The notes beneath the pieces were generated by a model. It was not told the origin of the DNA. It made no database searches and worked only from the letters and a program-made list of their open reading frames with translations. This document shows, piece by piece, positions 32,370 through 40,980 of a DNA stretch of 64,000 bases. The stretch is from Luteolibacter luteus. GTDB lineage: Bacteria; Verrucomicrobiota; Verrucomicrobiia; Verrucomicrobiales; Akkermansiaceae. Positions within the stretch are counted from its first letter, which is position 1. Every line of letters begins with the position of its first letter. Both the position numbers and the translations under genes were made by a program. Where the stretch lies: contig NZ_CP051774.1 in the NCBI RefSeq assembly GCF_012913485.1, positions 1,364,001 to 1,428,000 on the forward strand, in the 5' to 3' direction.

Positions 32370-33665
32370 ATGGCAGGTCCTCGTCTCCAAGCACTTCCCG
32401 GTTTCCGCGACTTTCTCCCGAAAGACACCGCGGCCCGTAACTATTTGTTTGAGACCTGGCGCTCCGTGGCTCGCCGCTACGGCTTCGTGGAATACGAGAC
32501 GCCGCTACTGGAGGATACCGCCCTCTACCTGAAGAAGTCGGGTGGGGAGCTTTCCTCCCAGCTTTTCCGCTTCGAAGACCAAGGTGGCCGCGACGTGACC
32601 CTGCGCCCGGAAGTGACGCCTTCGATGGCGCGTCTGGCGGCGCAGCACCAGCGGGATTTCCCGAAGCCGCTGAAGTGGTTCGAGATCGGCCAGTGCTTCC
32701 GCTACGAGAAGCCACAGAAGGGCCGCGGCCGGGAGTTCTTCCAGTTCAATGTCGACATCGTCGGCGAGGCAGGCCCGCAGGCCGATGCCGAGCTGATCGC
32801 TTTGGCAATTGATACGATGCTCGCCTTCGGCTTCCAGAAGGGTGATTTCATCGTGCGCGTGTCCGACCGACAGGCATGGGTGGACTTCGCTACGAAGCGC
32901 GGGGTGCCAGAGGAAGGCATCACCGATTTCCTGCAAATCATCGACAAGCTGGAGCGTGAGAAGCCGGAGGTCACGGAGCAGAAGCTCGCGGCCATCGGTC
33001 TGAGCAGCGCGGAGGTAAACAACTTCATCGCGAATCCGGAAAACGCGTCGGCGTCCTTTGAAACGATCCGAGCAGAACTCACCGCACGCGGCTTGGGCGA
33101 GTACCTCTCGCTGGATCTTTCGATCGTCCGCGGCCTTGCCTATTATACCGGCGTCGTCTTCGAGGTTTTCGATTCGAAGAAGTCGATGCGTGCGGTGGCC
33201 GGTGGCGGTCGCTACGACACGCTGGTGGAAACGATTTCCGATGGTGCCGTCTCGATGCCCGCGACGGGCTTCGCGATGGGCGACTATGTGATCCGCAACT
33301 TGATCGAGGAAACCGCCCACACAGACCTGTTGATGGAGGCTTGGATGCAGCGTAATGCCGCGGCTTGTGAGGTGTATCTCGTCCTGGCGGATGACTCGAA
33401 GCGCCCCGAGGCACTGGAAATCCTCAGTGAACTCCGGAACGCCGGAATTTCCTGCGACCTGCCTTTCACCGCGGCGAAGATCAACAAGCAGTTCCAGAGC
33501 GCTGAGAAGTGCGGAGCCCGCTTCGCCCTCGTGATCGGCAGCGAGCTACCGGAGCTCAAGCTGAAGGTCCTCTCTTCCCGCATTGAGGAGCCCTGCCATG
33601 TGCTCGGCCTCGCCGACTGGCTGAAGGATCGCCTTAAGGAACCCGACGGCCCTCTCCTCGCTTGA
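32370..33665 (+). CDS. hisS: Histidine-tRNA ligase
   Basis: 431 aa from ATG 32370 (MAGPRLQALPGFRDFLP). Class II motif 1 region 'KSGGELSSQLFRFEDQGGRDVTLRPEVTPSMAR', motif 2 'KWFEIGQCFRYEKPQKGRGREFFQFNVDIVG', the HisRS-specific 'DLSIVRGLAYYTGVVFEVF' and motif 3 'VAGGGRYD...ATGFAMGDYV' are all present. An anticodon-binding domain follows from about residue 335 ('CEVYLVLADDSKRPEALEILSELRNAGI'). The His A motif reads RGLAYYTG where many bacterial enzymes have RGLDYYT; the change is noted but the rest is intact. It charges tRNA-His. Only 1 bp separates its stop from the left arm of the GxxExxY inverted repeat. Confidence 0.95.
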   Translation: MAGPRLQALPGFRDFLPKDTAARNYLFETWRSVARRYGFVEYETPLLEDTALYLKKSGGELSSQLFRFEDQGGRDVTLRPEVTPSMARLAAQHQRDFPKPLKWFEIGQCFRYEKPQKGRGREFFQFNVDIVGEAGPQADAELIALAIDTMLAFGFQKGDFIVRVSDRQAWVDFATKRGVPEEGITDFLQIIDKLEREKPEVTEQKLAAIGLSSAEVNNFIANPENASASFETIRAELTARGLGEYLSLDLSIVRGLAYYTGVVFEVFDSKKSMRAVAGGGRYDTLVETISDGAVSMPATGFAMGDYVIRNLIEETAHTDLLMEAWMQRNAAACEVYLVLADDSKRPEALEILSELRNAGISCDLPFTAAKINKQFQSAEKCGARFALVIGSELPELKLKVLSSRIEEPCHVLGLADWLKDRLKEPDGPLLA

Positions 33666-33666
33666 A

Positions 33667-33695
33667 GGACCGGGATAGATAGGATGGATGGGATG
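33667..33695 (+). repeat. Left arm of a 29-bp imperfect inverted repeat around the GxxExxY gene
   Basis: It begins GGACCGGGAT and continues through AGGATGGAT to GGGATG. It matches the reverse complement of 34086-34114 at 26 of 29 positions (mismatches at positions 11, 12 and 24). It starts one base after the hisS stop codon and contains the start codon of the GxxExxY gene. Confidence 0.85.
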
Positions 33696-34061
33696 AATCT
33701 GGAAACAGCCACAGAAACGATCATCGGGATTGGCTATGCAGTCATGAACGAAGTCGGCTGCGGACTTCGTGAGAAAGCATACGAAAATGCGATGGTCAGG
33801 GAGTTCCAGCTCCGATCAATCCCCTACGATCAGCAGAAGGCCTACCCGGTTTACTACAAGGACACTCAAGTAGACTTGCTTATCCCTGACCTCGTTGTTT
33901 TCGACAAGGTAGTCATCGACACCAAAACCATCAAATTCATCAGCGACCGGGAACTGGCTGAAATGCTGACCTACCTCAAGGTCACCAAGCTTCCCGCCGG
34001 ACTAATTCTCAATTTCGGAAACCCAAAGGTGGAAGTTAAGCGAATCCATCCACTGCGCTGA
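33684..34061 (+). CDS. GxxExxY family protein (PD-(D/E)XK-like)
   Basis: 125 aa (MDGMNLETATETIIGIGYAV); ATG 33693 is an equally possible start. The name-giving motif is present as 'GCGLREKAYENAM' (about residues 28-40). 'VDLLIPDLVVFDKVVIDTKTIKFIS' carries the D...(D/E)xK arrangement of the PDDEXK_3 nuclease-like fold, here with Asp-Thr-Lys instead of the common Glu-Leu-Lys. 'LTYLKVTKLPAGLILNFG' is the usual C-terminal block. The molecular role of this family is not established. The gene starts inside the left inverted repeat and ends 24 bp before the right one, and it fills the gap between hisS and aspS, which suggests insertion as a small cassette. Confidence 0.9.
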   Translation: MDGMNLETATETIIGIGYAVMNEVGCGLREKAYENAMVREFQLRSIPYDQQKAYPVYYKDTQVDLLIPDLVVFDKVVIDTKTIKFISDRELAEMLTYLKVTKLPAGLILNFGNPKVEVKRIHPLR

Positions 34062-34085
34062 CAAGAAGCGCACTTCTAGACCTTC

Positions 34086-34114
34086 CATCCAATCCATCCT
34101 ATTCATCCCGGTCC
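34086..34114 (-). repeat. Right arm of the 29-bp imperfect inverted repeat
   Basis: Its reverse complement matches 33667-33695 at 26 of 29 positions. It ends 11 bp before the aspS start. No clear target-site duplication is visible outside the two arms. Confidence 0.85.
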
Positions 34115-34125
34115 CAACTTTTGCC

Positions 34126-35928
34126 ATGCGCACACATCACTGCAACGAACTCCGTTCCTCACATATCGGTGAAACCGCCACTTTGATTGGCTGGGTGAAT
34201 ACCGTGCGCGACCAAGGCGGCGTGATCTTCGTGGACCTCCGCGACCGCGAAGGCGTGACGCAGTGCGTCTTCCGCCCCGAGGAGAGCCCGGAGGCCGCTG
34301 CTGCCAGCCACAAGCTGCGCGGCGAAGACGTGGTCCAGGTGACCGGAAAGGTTTCCAAGCGCCTCGAAGGCACGATCAACGAGAAGCTCGGCACCGGCGA
34401 AATCGAACTGGTGGCCACCAGCCTCGTAGTGGTGAACAAGGCTGACGTGCTCCCCTTCCAGCTCGACAAGGAACTGTCGAACGAGGACCTGCGCATGCGC
34501 TACCGCTATCTGGACATCCGCCGCCCGCGGATCACCCACAACCTGCGCACGCGCCACCGCGTCACCAAGTCCACCCGCGACTTCCTCGACGAGCAGGGCT
34601 TCTGCGAAATCGAGACGCCGATCCTTTCCAAGTCCACGCCGGAAGGCGCGCGTGACTTCTTGGTGCCATCCCGTCTGCAACCCGGCTCTTTCTACGCACT
34701 GCCGCAGGCTCCGCAGCAGTACAAGCAGCTCTTGATGGTCGGCGGCTTGGAGAAATACTTCCAGATCGCGAAGTGCTTCCGCGACGAAGACCTGCGCGCC
34801 GATCGCCAGCCGGAGTTCACCCAGATCGATATCGAAGCGTCCTTCGTCGGCCAGGACGACATCATCAAGCTGGTCGAGGGACTGCTGGGACGGGTCTTCA
34901 AGGAAGCCCGCAACACTGAGATCCCGGCGAGCTTCGATCGCATCACCTGGCGCGAAGCGATGAACACCTACGGTTCCGACAAGCCGGACCGTCGCTTCGA
35001 AATGCACATCACCGACCTCGCCGATGTGTTCGCCAATTCCACCTTCAAGGTTTTCTCCGGCGCGCTGCAATCCGGCGGGACGGTGAAGGCAATCAATGCG
35101 AAGGGCTTCTCCAACATCACCACCGGCCAAGTGGAAGCACTCACCCAGATCGCCGTGCAAGCGGGTGCGAAGGGTCTTGCTTACATCCAGGTGCGCGGTG
35201 AAACCGTGGATACTTGGCGCTCCCCGATCACCAAGTTCCTTTCCCCGGAGGAAATCGAGGCGATGAAAGCCAAGCTCAATATCGAGCCCGGCGACCTCAT
35301 CCTCTTTGGAGCCGGTGCCTGGGAGCCAACCTGCGATATCCTAGGCCGCGTACGTCTCGCCTGTGCGGACTACCAGAAGCTGCTGGAAGGAAACGAGGAG
35401 CTGAACTTCCTCTGGGTCACGGAATTCCCGCTGCTTGCCTTCGACGAGGAGACTGGCCGCTACGTCGCGGTGCACCACCCCTTCACCCGCCCGCTGAAGG
35501 AAGACGAGGAGAAGCTACTGAACGGCGAACTCTCCACCGATCTCCGTGCGCAAGCCTACGACGTGGTGCTGAACGGCACCGAACTCGGTGGCGGTTCCAT
35601 CCGTATTCACGAAGCCCCGCTACAGGCCGCCATGTTCAAGGCGCTCGGCATTTCCGATGAAACTGCCGCGGAGGAATTCGGCCACATTCTCGACGCCTTC
35701 CGCTTCGGCGCTCCGCCGCACGGCGGCTTGGCCCTCGGCCTGGACCGCACCGTGATGCTGATCTGCGGCGAGCAGTCGATCCGCGAAGTCATCGCGTTCC
35801 CGAAGAACAACAAGGGCAGCGACCTGATGAGCCAGTCCCCGGCAGAAGTCGAAGCCAAGCAACTTCGCGATCTGCGCATCCAGACCGTGAAGAAGCCGGC
35901 CACCGGCACTCCCACTCCGCAGGCATAA
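34126..35928 (+). CDS. aspS: Aspartate-tRNA ligase
   Basis: 600 aa (MRTHHCNELRSSHIGETATL). An N-terminal OB-fold anticodon domain ('IGWVNTVRDQGGVIFVDLRDREGVTQCVF') is followed by class II motifs: 'RYRYLDIRRPRI', 'ETPILSKSTPEGARDFLVPSRLQPGSFYALPQAPQQYKQLLMVGG', motif 2 'CFRDEDLRADRQPEFTQIDIEASF', the bacterial GAD insertion domain (about 290-410) and motif 3 'GLALGLDRTVMLICGE'. The length and GAD insert mark the bacterial type. Whether it is discriminating or non-discriminating (also acting on tRNA-Asn) cannot be read with certainty. A strong terminator follows. Confidence 0.97.
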   Translation: MRTHHCNELRSSHIGETATLIGWVNTVRDQGGVIFVDLRDREGVTQCVFRPEESPEAAAASHKLRGEDVVQVTGKVSKRLEGTINEKLGTGEIELVATSLVVVNKADVLPFQLDKELSNEDLRMRYRYLDIRRPRITHNLRTRHRVTKSTRDFLDEQGFCEIETPILSKSTPEGARDFLVPSRLQPGSFYALPQAPQQYKQLLMVGGLEKYFQIAKCFRDEDLRADRQPEFTQIDIEASFVGQDDIIKLVEGLLGRVFKEARNTEIPASFDRITWREAMNTYGSDKPDRRFEMHITDLADVFANSTFKVFSGALQSGGTVKAINAKGFSNITTGQVEALTQIAVQAGAKGLAYIQVRGETVDTWRSPITKFLSPEEIEAMKAKLNIEPGDLILFGAGAWEPTCDILGRVRLACADYQKLLEGNEELNFLWVTEFPLLAFDEETGRYVAVHHPFTRPLKEDEEKLLNGELSTDLRAQAYDVVLNGTELGGGSIRIHEAPLQAAMFKALGISDETAAEEFGHILDAFRFGAPPHGGLALGLDRTVMLICGEQSIREVIAFPKNNKGSDLMSQSPAEVEAKQLRDLRIQTVKKPATGTPTPQA

Positions 35929-35958
35929 GAACAAGTTCTACATTCACCTCGAATCTCC

Positions 35959-35993
35959 AGCCAGTCCTGCGCCATGCGGGACTGGCTTTTTTA
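35959..35993 (+). terminator. Rho-independent terminator after aspS
   Basis: AGCCAGTCC pairs with GGACTGGCT around TGCGCCATGCG, and is followed by TTTTTTA. It begins 30 bp after the aspS stop codon. Confidence 0.92.
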
Positions 35994-36020
35994 TTGCGGA
36001 ACAAGATTGAAAATTGCCCC

Positions 36021-36506
36021 ATGATCTTCGCTCGACTTCCAATTTTCTGGCTCGGAGCATTCGTTCTCTTGAGCCTTCTGTCCGCTTGGTCCGATTCACT
36101 CCGCCACATGCGGGAGTGGACTTGGAGCAGAAGCGGAAGTTCCGAGACAAGGATCATCCACAGAGGTGGCGAGATCTCCTTCAGCCGCCGGCATATCGAG
36201 GTGCCATTGCGAGCGGGGGAAAGATCCTTCTCCCAAACACCCTTCTACGGAGCGATCCATAGCAAAGAAAGAAGCGGAGAATTCAGGGCCGGGGTCCTCC
36301 ACTACGAAATCGATTCCGTGGACGGAACGAAGCTTCACCCTCCTCTCTTCTATCAATCCCGCTCTGTCGTCTTCTCGATTCCCCACTGGCTCCTCACCGT
36401 GACCTTCTTGCCAATCTGGCTCACTGCATCCTCAAGGAAAGCGAGCATCTTCAATCACCATCACAACGACGCCCTGGACCGAACCCGCTCACCCCGGATC
36501 TCATGA
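36021..36506 (+). CDS. Hypothetical membrane-anchored protein
   Basis: 161 aa from ATG 36021 (MIFARLPIFWLGAFVLLSLL). An N-terminal hydrophobic helix, a soluble middle with 'RRHIEVPLRAGERSF', and a second hydrophobic segment ('IPHWLLTVTFLPIWLTA') near the C terminus suggest two membrane passes. I do not recognise a family. The last codons overlap the next gene by ATGA, so translation is probably coupled to the ATP-grasp protein. This coupling is the best reason to believe the gene is real. Confidence 0.6.
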   Translation: MIFARLPIFWLGAFVLLSLLSAWSDSLRHMREWTWSRSGSSETRIIHRGGEISFSRRHIEVPLRAGERSFSQTPFYGAIHSKERSGEFRAGVLHYEIDSVDGTKLHPPLFYQSRSVVFSIPHWLLTVTFLPIWLTASSRKASIFNHHHNDALDRTRSPRIS

Positions 36507-37378
36507 ACCTCCTCTTCCCCTGCGAACCCTTTTCGCCCCGACGAGTCGAGCCCGACTTCGTGAGCGAGTATGAAGCTGCCCGTTTGGCGGGCTTTCCTTG
36601 CACTCTCTACTCCCATGAGGACCTAGAGGCTGGAGACATCGTCAAAGCCCTGAAGATGCTGCCTGAGCCTGGCGAGGACCGGCGGATTCTGATGCGTGGC
36701 TGGATGGCGCCCGGCGAGCGCTATCGATTGCTCCACGCCGGACTCTCGGATCGCGGCTACCAGCCACTGACCTCTCCGGATGGCTACGATGAAGCCCACT
36801 ACCTCCCGCTTGCCTACCCGATCACCGCGGGACTCACCGCCCGCAGCCAATGGATCGAGGGCGACAACGAGGACGACGCATGGCAACTTTACCAAGGCTT
36901 CCGCGGAGCCGACGCGATCATCAAGGATTGGGTGAAGTCGGCAAAGTCCCGCTGGAAAGACGCTTGCTACATTCCTGCAGGCACCAGTCGTGAACGCTTC
37001 GGAGAAATGTTCCGAATCTTCCGCCAAGAACGGGGCAAGCTTTTCAACCGCGGCGTGGTCCTGCGAGAATTCCTGCCCTTTATGGAGCGAGGCCGCGACA
37101 TCCTCGGGTTGCCGATGGTCGAAGAAACCCGCCTGTTCTTCTGGCAGGGCGAGTGCCTCGTTCCAGCGGACCGGAACTCACCAGGACCGATGGACGAGAT
37201 CGGACGCTGGACCACGATCGCGAGGCAATTCCTCTCTCCATTTGTCACGGTCGATGTCGCTCTTCTTGAGGACGGCAGTTGGAAGATCGTGGAGACAGGC
37301 GACGGCCAAGTATCCGGCCTTCCCCTCGGACTGGATCCGGAACGCTTCTACATGGCGCTATGGAACAAGAGCTACTGA
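36503..37378 (+). CDS. ATP-grasp domain protein (R2K-like clade)
   Basis: 291 aa (MNLLFPCEPFSPRRVEPDFV). The start gives the short N-terminal Rossmann-like half ('FVSEYEAARLAGFPCTLYSHE'). The lysine 'IIKDWVKSAKSRWKDACYI' in the middle is the ATP-contacting signature of the R2K ATP-grasp clade; 'VLREFLPF' and 'DVALLEDGSWKIVETGDGQVSGLP' follow, with the Mg-binding acidic residues near the C terminus. Family members are proposed peptide or amide ligases, sometimes linked to peptide tagging; the substrate here is unknown. It overlaps the upstream membrane protein by 4 bp. No terminator was found after it. Confidence 0.8.
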   Translation: MNLLFPCEPFSPRRVEPDFVSEYEAARLAGFPCTLYSHEDLEAGDIVKALKMLPEPGEDRRILMRGWMAPGERYRLLHAGLSDRGYQPLTSPDGYDEAHYLPLAYPITAGLTARSQWIEGDNEDDAWQLYQGFRGADAIIKDWVKSAKSRWKDACYIPAGTSRERFGEMFRIFRQERGKLFNRGVVLREFLPFMERGRDILGLPMVEETRLFFWQGECLVPADRNSPGPMDEIGRWTTIARQFLSPFVTVDVALLEDGSWKIVETGDGQVSGLPLGLDPERFYMALWNKSY

Positions 37379-37384
37379 GAACTT

Positions 37385-37847
37385 TTATCGGCTCCCGTAG
37401 GATCTGACTTCGTAAGGCTCGGATCCTTCATAATAGCCACGCACCAGATCGGCGACTATTGAATCTCTTCCGGTGGAGGTTCGTGGAGTTGATGATTCAT
37501 CGGCCGCTCGTTTCAGCCTGAGCGTCTGAACTCTGGAGAACGCCTGAACCGCATCCGCTTCATCAGCGGTCCGGGGGTGCCGCTCCCTCCACTGCGAGCG
37601 GGGAGACTCAGAGAGACGTGATCCATACAGGCGAAAGCGGGAAATTCCGTTCGGCAAGCCACGTCGCGAGTGACATGCCCCTAGGCCGGTTGCTCCGTGG
37701 TGTCAGACCGTGATTCTGGAGCGGAAGCAAACCAGATTGATCCTCGCTACCAACTCGTATTTCTTTGGTTCCGAGGCCAATCCCGGGAAGGGAAAGAGAC
37801 CCCGAACGGCTGGTCCAGGCGTTCCAAAGTGCGTCGCTAGAAGCCAT
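37385..37847 (-). pseudogene. Possible frameshifted hypothetical gene in a 519-bp gap
   Basis: The 37379-37897 gap has no intact gene. On the minus strand one frame from ATG 37847 (MASSDALWNAWTSRSGSLSL) stops at 37608. A second frame then stays open to 37385 and encodes a plausible charged C terminus ('DSIVADLVRGYYEGSEPYEV'). A frameshift around 37610-37650 would join them. No family is recognised, so this may also be chance. Confidence 0.22.
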
Positions 37848-37897
37848 GGCGCGGTCAAAAATCAGGGTTAGAGTAGGACAACACGAATTCCCAGGCC

Positions 37898-38293
37898 ATG
37901 GTTATTCCTCAAGAATATCTTACAACCGTCTTCCAGATCCCGGGCGCATTCACCGCCTTTCCGCCGAGCTTCGCGATCATCACCGCGTGGAACCCGATGG
38001 ATCGTCCTGCCACCCGGAGGGAGAATGATCTCGCCGATGAGGCGCTGCGCCGCTCTCTGGAATTACGGCAACTGCCGTACCTGCGCGTGACCGGTTGCTC
38101 GCCCGACCTTTCCCACCGCGAGCCGGGCTGGGGTGCCCGCTTGTCAAAGCCGGAGGCCATCCGACTCGGCAAGCGCTTCGGCCAACGCGCAATCTGGTGG
38201 GTTGAGAACGATGAGCTGATCCTTGTCATGTGTGAAGACGGCAATGAAACCCCGCTTGGATCCTTCCAGCTCAGGGTCCGTCGGACATCGTGA
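37898..38293 (+). CDS. DUF3293 domain protein
   Basis: 131 aa (MVIPQEYLTTVFQIPGAFTA). 'FAIITAWNPMDRPATRRENDLADEALRRSL' and 'YLRVTGCSPDLSHREPGWG' are the two conserved blocks of DUF3293: Ala-Trp-Asn-Pro, then R.ND, then G.s.d..H.E. The family is small, soluble and of unknown function. The length fits a complete single domain. It stands alone between the ATP-grasp gene and the helical-repeat pair, with no shared operon spacing. Confidence 0.82.
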   Translation: MVIPQEYLTTVFQIPGAFTAFPPSFAIITAWNPMDRPATRRENDLADEALRRSLELRQLPYLRVTGCSPDLSHREPGWGARLSKPEAIRLGKRFGQRAIWWVENDELILVMCEDGNETPLGSFQLRVRRTS

Positions 38294-38398
38294 ACCGGAG
38301 GAAAGCGAGCGAGCTTCTCCTCCAGTAGTGTTGGGGCCATTTCTGTCACACTGTCCCACCTGGCATCGGGACATCGTCCCTCTATCTTCGGGGGATAA

Positions 38399-39673
38399 AT
38401 GCCCCGACCCGGAAAGCTCCTGCCTTATGCCGCCTATCCTGCGGCAGGATTGATTGTGGGTTGGGCATCGGTTGGACTGACACCTGATCCGCCCGAAACC
38501 GACAGCGTCGCGATCACCTCTCCCTCCCCTGCCCGCGAAACCCGGGAGAATTCCCCGGTCCCCACTCCGGACGAGTTGCTGGACGAGGCACGCCGGGCCC
38601 TGACTCCACCCGGGCTGCCCAAAGGCTCCAACGTTACCAAGCACGTGGCCAGTTGGACGGACGACGAGATCCGGGCCGCCTTGAATGAGGCCATGCAGGA
38701 TGTCGAACTGCGATCGAGCCACCATAGTATCGCCACGGATCTACAGCGGGAATTCGCGAAGCGAAATCCGGAGCTAGCCTTCCAGTGGGCTAGCGAACAA
38801 GCACCCGAGATCCGGGGACGATTCGCGGACCTCGCTCTCACCGGACTTCTTCCGGAGAGACTGAATGAGGCGATCGCGATCGCGAAAGCCCACCCCGAGT
38901 TATTCGAGGGAATGGTCCCGAACTTCCTGGTCAAAGCCTCCATCTCCGAGGCTACCGACCGCGGACCCGCCGCTTTCATCTCGCGACTCCGGGAGTTGAA
39001 GGAAAATGAGCCGGATCGATCTTTCGATTTTCCTGGGGAGATCGCAGCCGGCTTCGACTTCGAAGCGGTCCTGACGTCCCCGGATTTCGCGGCATTGGAC
39101 CTAGGGGCCATGGAGAAACCGATGATCAAGGCATGGGCGAGCCGGGATCGCGAATCCGCTTTCCGGTGGGTGCTTGAGAAACGGGGGACGGGAGCCATCA
39201 TGGATCTCCGCAAGGAGACATGGGAAGCCCCCCATGCCGAAACGGTCGACACCATTCGGTGGATGGTCGGGAAAATCGAAGGGCTCAGTGCGGAACAACA
39301 GGCCGAATTCGCGAAGGCCCAGGCCGATCATCTTCCGAACGACAGCGAGAACGCGACCGTGTGGATCGAAGCGGCGAAAATACCTGCCCTGCAGGATTCC
39401 TTTCGCCATGCCGCCGTCGGCGACATCTTCTCAGATCAGGAGACCTCCGTCGAACGCGGGCTAAAAGCGGTGGCCACCCTTCCGGATCCGGAGGCTCGGC
39501 TCGCCATGTTGGAAACCTTGGATCGCCGTCCTTCGTCTTTCAACGGGCAGCTACAGCCGGGGGCGCAGAAGCTGCTCCAGACGCGGCTGGCAGAGTGGGG
39601 CGCTGCGCCAACACGCGTGAAGGCCATTCTGGAACACCTGTATGGAGACAGCGCCTTGATTCCCCAACCATGA
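38399..39673 (+). CDS. Verrucomicrobial helical-repeat protein A, membrane-anchored
   Basis: 424 aa; ATG 38399 follows GGGGGATA. The N terminus has a short hydrophobic anchor ('LLPYAAYPAAGLIVGWASVGL') and then a Pro/Ser-rich linker. The rest is helical with recurring 'A..W....P..R......' units ('LAFQWASEQAPEIRGRFADLAL', 'AFRWVLEKRGTGAI'), a pattern seen in large lineage-specific verrucomicrobial families of unknown function. I do not recognise a catalytic motif. The stop overlaps the start of the next gene by ATGA, and the two share the same architecture, so they are probably paralogues made together. Confidence 0.7.
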   Translation: MPRPGKLLPYAAYPAAGLIVGWASVGLTPDPPETDSVAITSPSPARETRENSPVPTPDELLDEARRALTPPGLPKGSNVTKHVASWTDDEIRAALNEAMQDVELRSSHHSIATDLQREFAKRNPELAFQWASEQAPEIRGRFADLALTGLLPERLNEAIAIAKAHPELFEGMVPNFLVKASISEATDRGPAAFISRLRELKENEPDRSFDFPGEIAAGFDFEAVLTSPDFAALDLGAMEKPMIKAWASRDRESAFRWVLEKRGTGAIMDLRKETWEAPHAETVDTIRWMVGKIEGLSAEQQAEFAKAQADHLPNDSENATVWIEAAKIPALQDSFRHAAVGDIFSDQETSVERGLKAVATLPDPEARLAMLETLDRRPSSFNGQLQPGAQKLLQTRLAEWGAAPTRVKAILEHLYGDSALIPQP

Positions 39674-40911
39674 AGGCTCTGCCACACGCCACCATCGCGC
39701 TGGCCCTCTTCGCCGGAGGTGCTTGGGGAGGCCGGGCGATCAGAACCGGAACTCCCGAAGCGCCGATCCCGTCGGCTGAAGTCCGGAAGTCGTCCGCTGC
39801 CCGTGAAGAAGAGAAAGAACCGAAGAGGAATCTGAAATCCCTGCTGGCTTCCCGACAGGCGGATGCCCGAGCACCAGGTAAACTCCGCTCTTCCTTGGAA
39901 CGGGTGGACACCGCCACTCTCAAATCCATCGCCGTGGAGCAATATACCATCCTGGCAGGGATGACCGAAGGAGGAAAGAAGCGGCAACCCCACCAAGATC
40001 TCTACACTGCCGCAGTCGATGAACTGTGGCAACGCCGCGGGATCGCCGCCTTTGAGTGGGCCGATAGCTTGGAACCAAAAGAGCGGGCAACACTGACGAA
40101 AAGCCTGCTAAGACGGGCTCTCCAGGAAGACCCTGCGAGTGCCCTGCCGTGGATGAACAAGTATCACGCCGAGCACGGGAAATCCGCTACGATCAATGAA
40201 TTCCTGGCTATCGCGATGAAGGGCGCCGCGGAACGCGGCGTCGACGAGGTTATCCGCGCCTATGGCATGTTTGAAGGTGCCGACCTTTCCAATCCGCTCC
40301 GAAATGCGAGCTATCCGGAAGATTTCGACTTCGCCAAGCTTCACGCGAGCTTCAGCGGCAAGCTCGGCCTGAGTGAAGCGGTGTCCCGATGGGCCATGCG
40401 TGACCGCGACGCGGCATCAGCGGCGGTGAGGGAGGGCATTCTCCAGGCCGGGAAATACGAACATTATCATTCCGAATCTCTTCACACCCTGATGGCAGCG
40501 GCCATGGCTCAGGATGGCGAAATCGCGGGGGTGGAATGGACGGTGGCACAACTCTCCTCCCTCAGTGCCCAACGGAGGAAAGAATACCTTTGGAGCCTGA
40601 GCAGACGGAACGATTTCTCCGCGGAGGGGCGTGCCGCCACCATCACCAGCCTCCCCCCAGCCGAGCGCGCCGAATATGTCCTCGGTCTGCTTAAGATCAG
40701 CAATGCCCCCTTGTCCTATGAGGCCTTGGACACACTCCCTCGAGCAGAACTCCTGAAGGTGCTGCACAAGGACATCGTGTCCTCAGGAGATAGCACGGAG
40801 GACTACTCTGGAACCGGCGGGCTCAGCGACTTGAATCGGATCCGGCAGGAGGTCCAGGAGCGCTACCAACTCACCCCGGGCGAAATTTCCAGCATCCAGG
40901 CCGGCAGGTAG
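39670..40911 (+). CDS. Verrucomicrobial helical-repeat protein B
   Basis: 413 aa from ATG 39670, which overlaps the previous stop by 4 bp; the same frame is open further upstream but there it is a shadow of gene A. A signal/anchor sequence (MKALPHATIALALFAGGAWG) precedes a charged linker. Helical units such as 'AAFEWADSLEPKERATLTKSL' and 'EAVSRWAMRDRDAASAAV' mirror those of gene A. The function is unknown. Coupled translation and matching design suggest the two products work as a pair in the envelope. Confidence 0.72.
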   Translation: MKALPHATIALALFAGGAWGGRAIRTGTPEAPIPSAEVRKSSAAREEEKEPKRNLKSLLASRQADARAPGKLRSSLERVDTATLKSIAVEQYTILAGMTEGGKKRQPHQDLYTAAVDELWQRRGIAAFEWADSLEPKERATLTKSLLRRALQEDPASALPWMNKYHAEHGKSATINEFLAIAMKGAAERGVDEVIRAYGMFEGADLSNPLRNASYPEDFDFAKLHASFSGKLGLSEAVSRWAMRDRDAASAAVREGILQAGKYEHYHSESLHTLMAAAMAQDGEIAGVEWTVAQLSSLSAQRRKEYLWSLSRRNDFSAEGRAATITSLPPAERAEYVLGLLKISNAPLSYEALDTLPRAELLKVLHKDIVSSGDSTEDYSGTGGLSDLNRIRQEVQERYQLTPGEISSIQAGR

Positions 40912-40980
40912 GATCCGGCTTTTTGCGACGGAAACGTTGATTTGCAAAGGAAGCTAATTTGTGGAGGATCGCCCGCGGCT

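Noticed and set aside
34159..35160. A 333-codon frame antisense to aspS
   Set aside because: The sense strand has all aspartyl-tRNA synthetase motifs; the antisense product has none.
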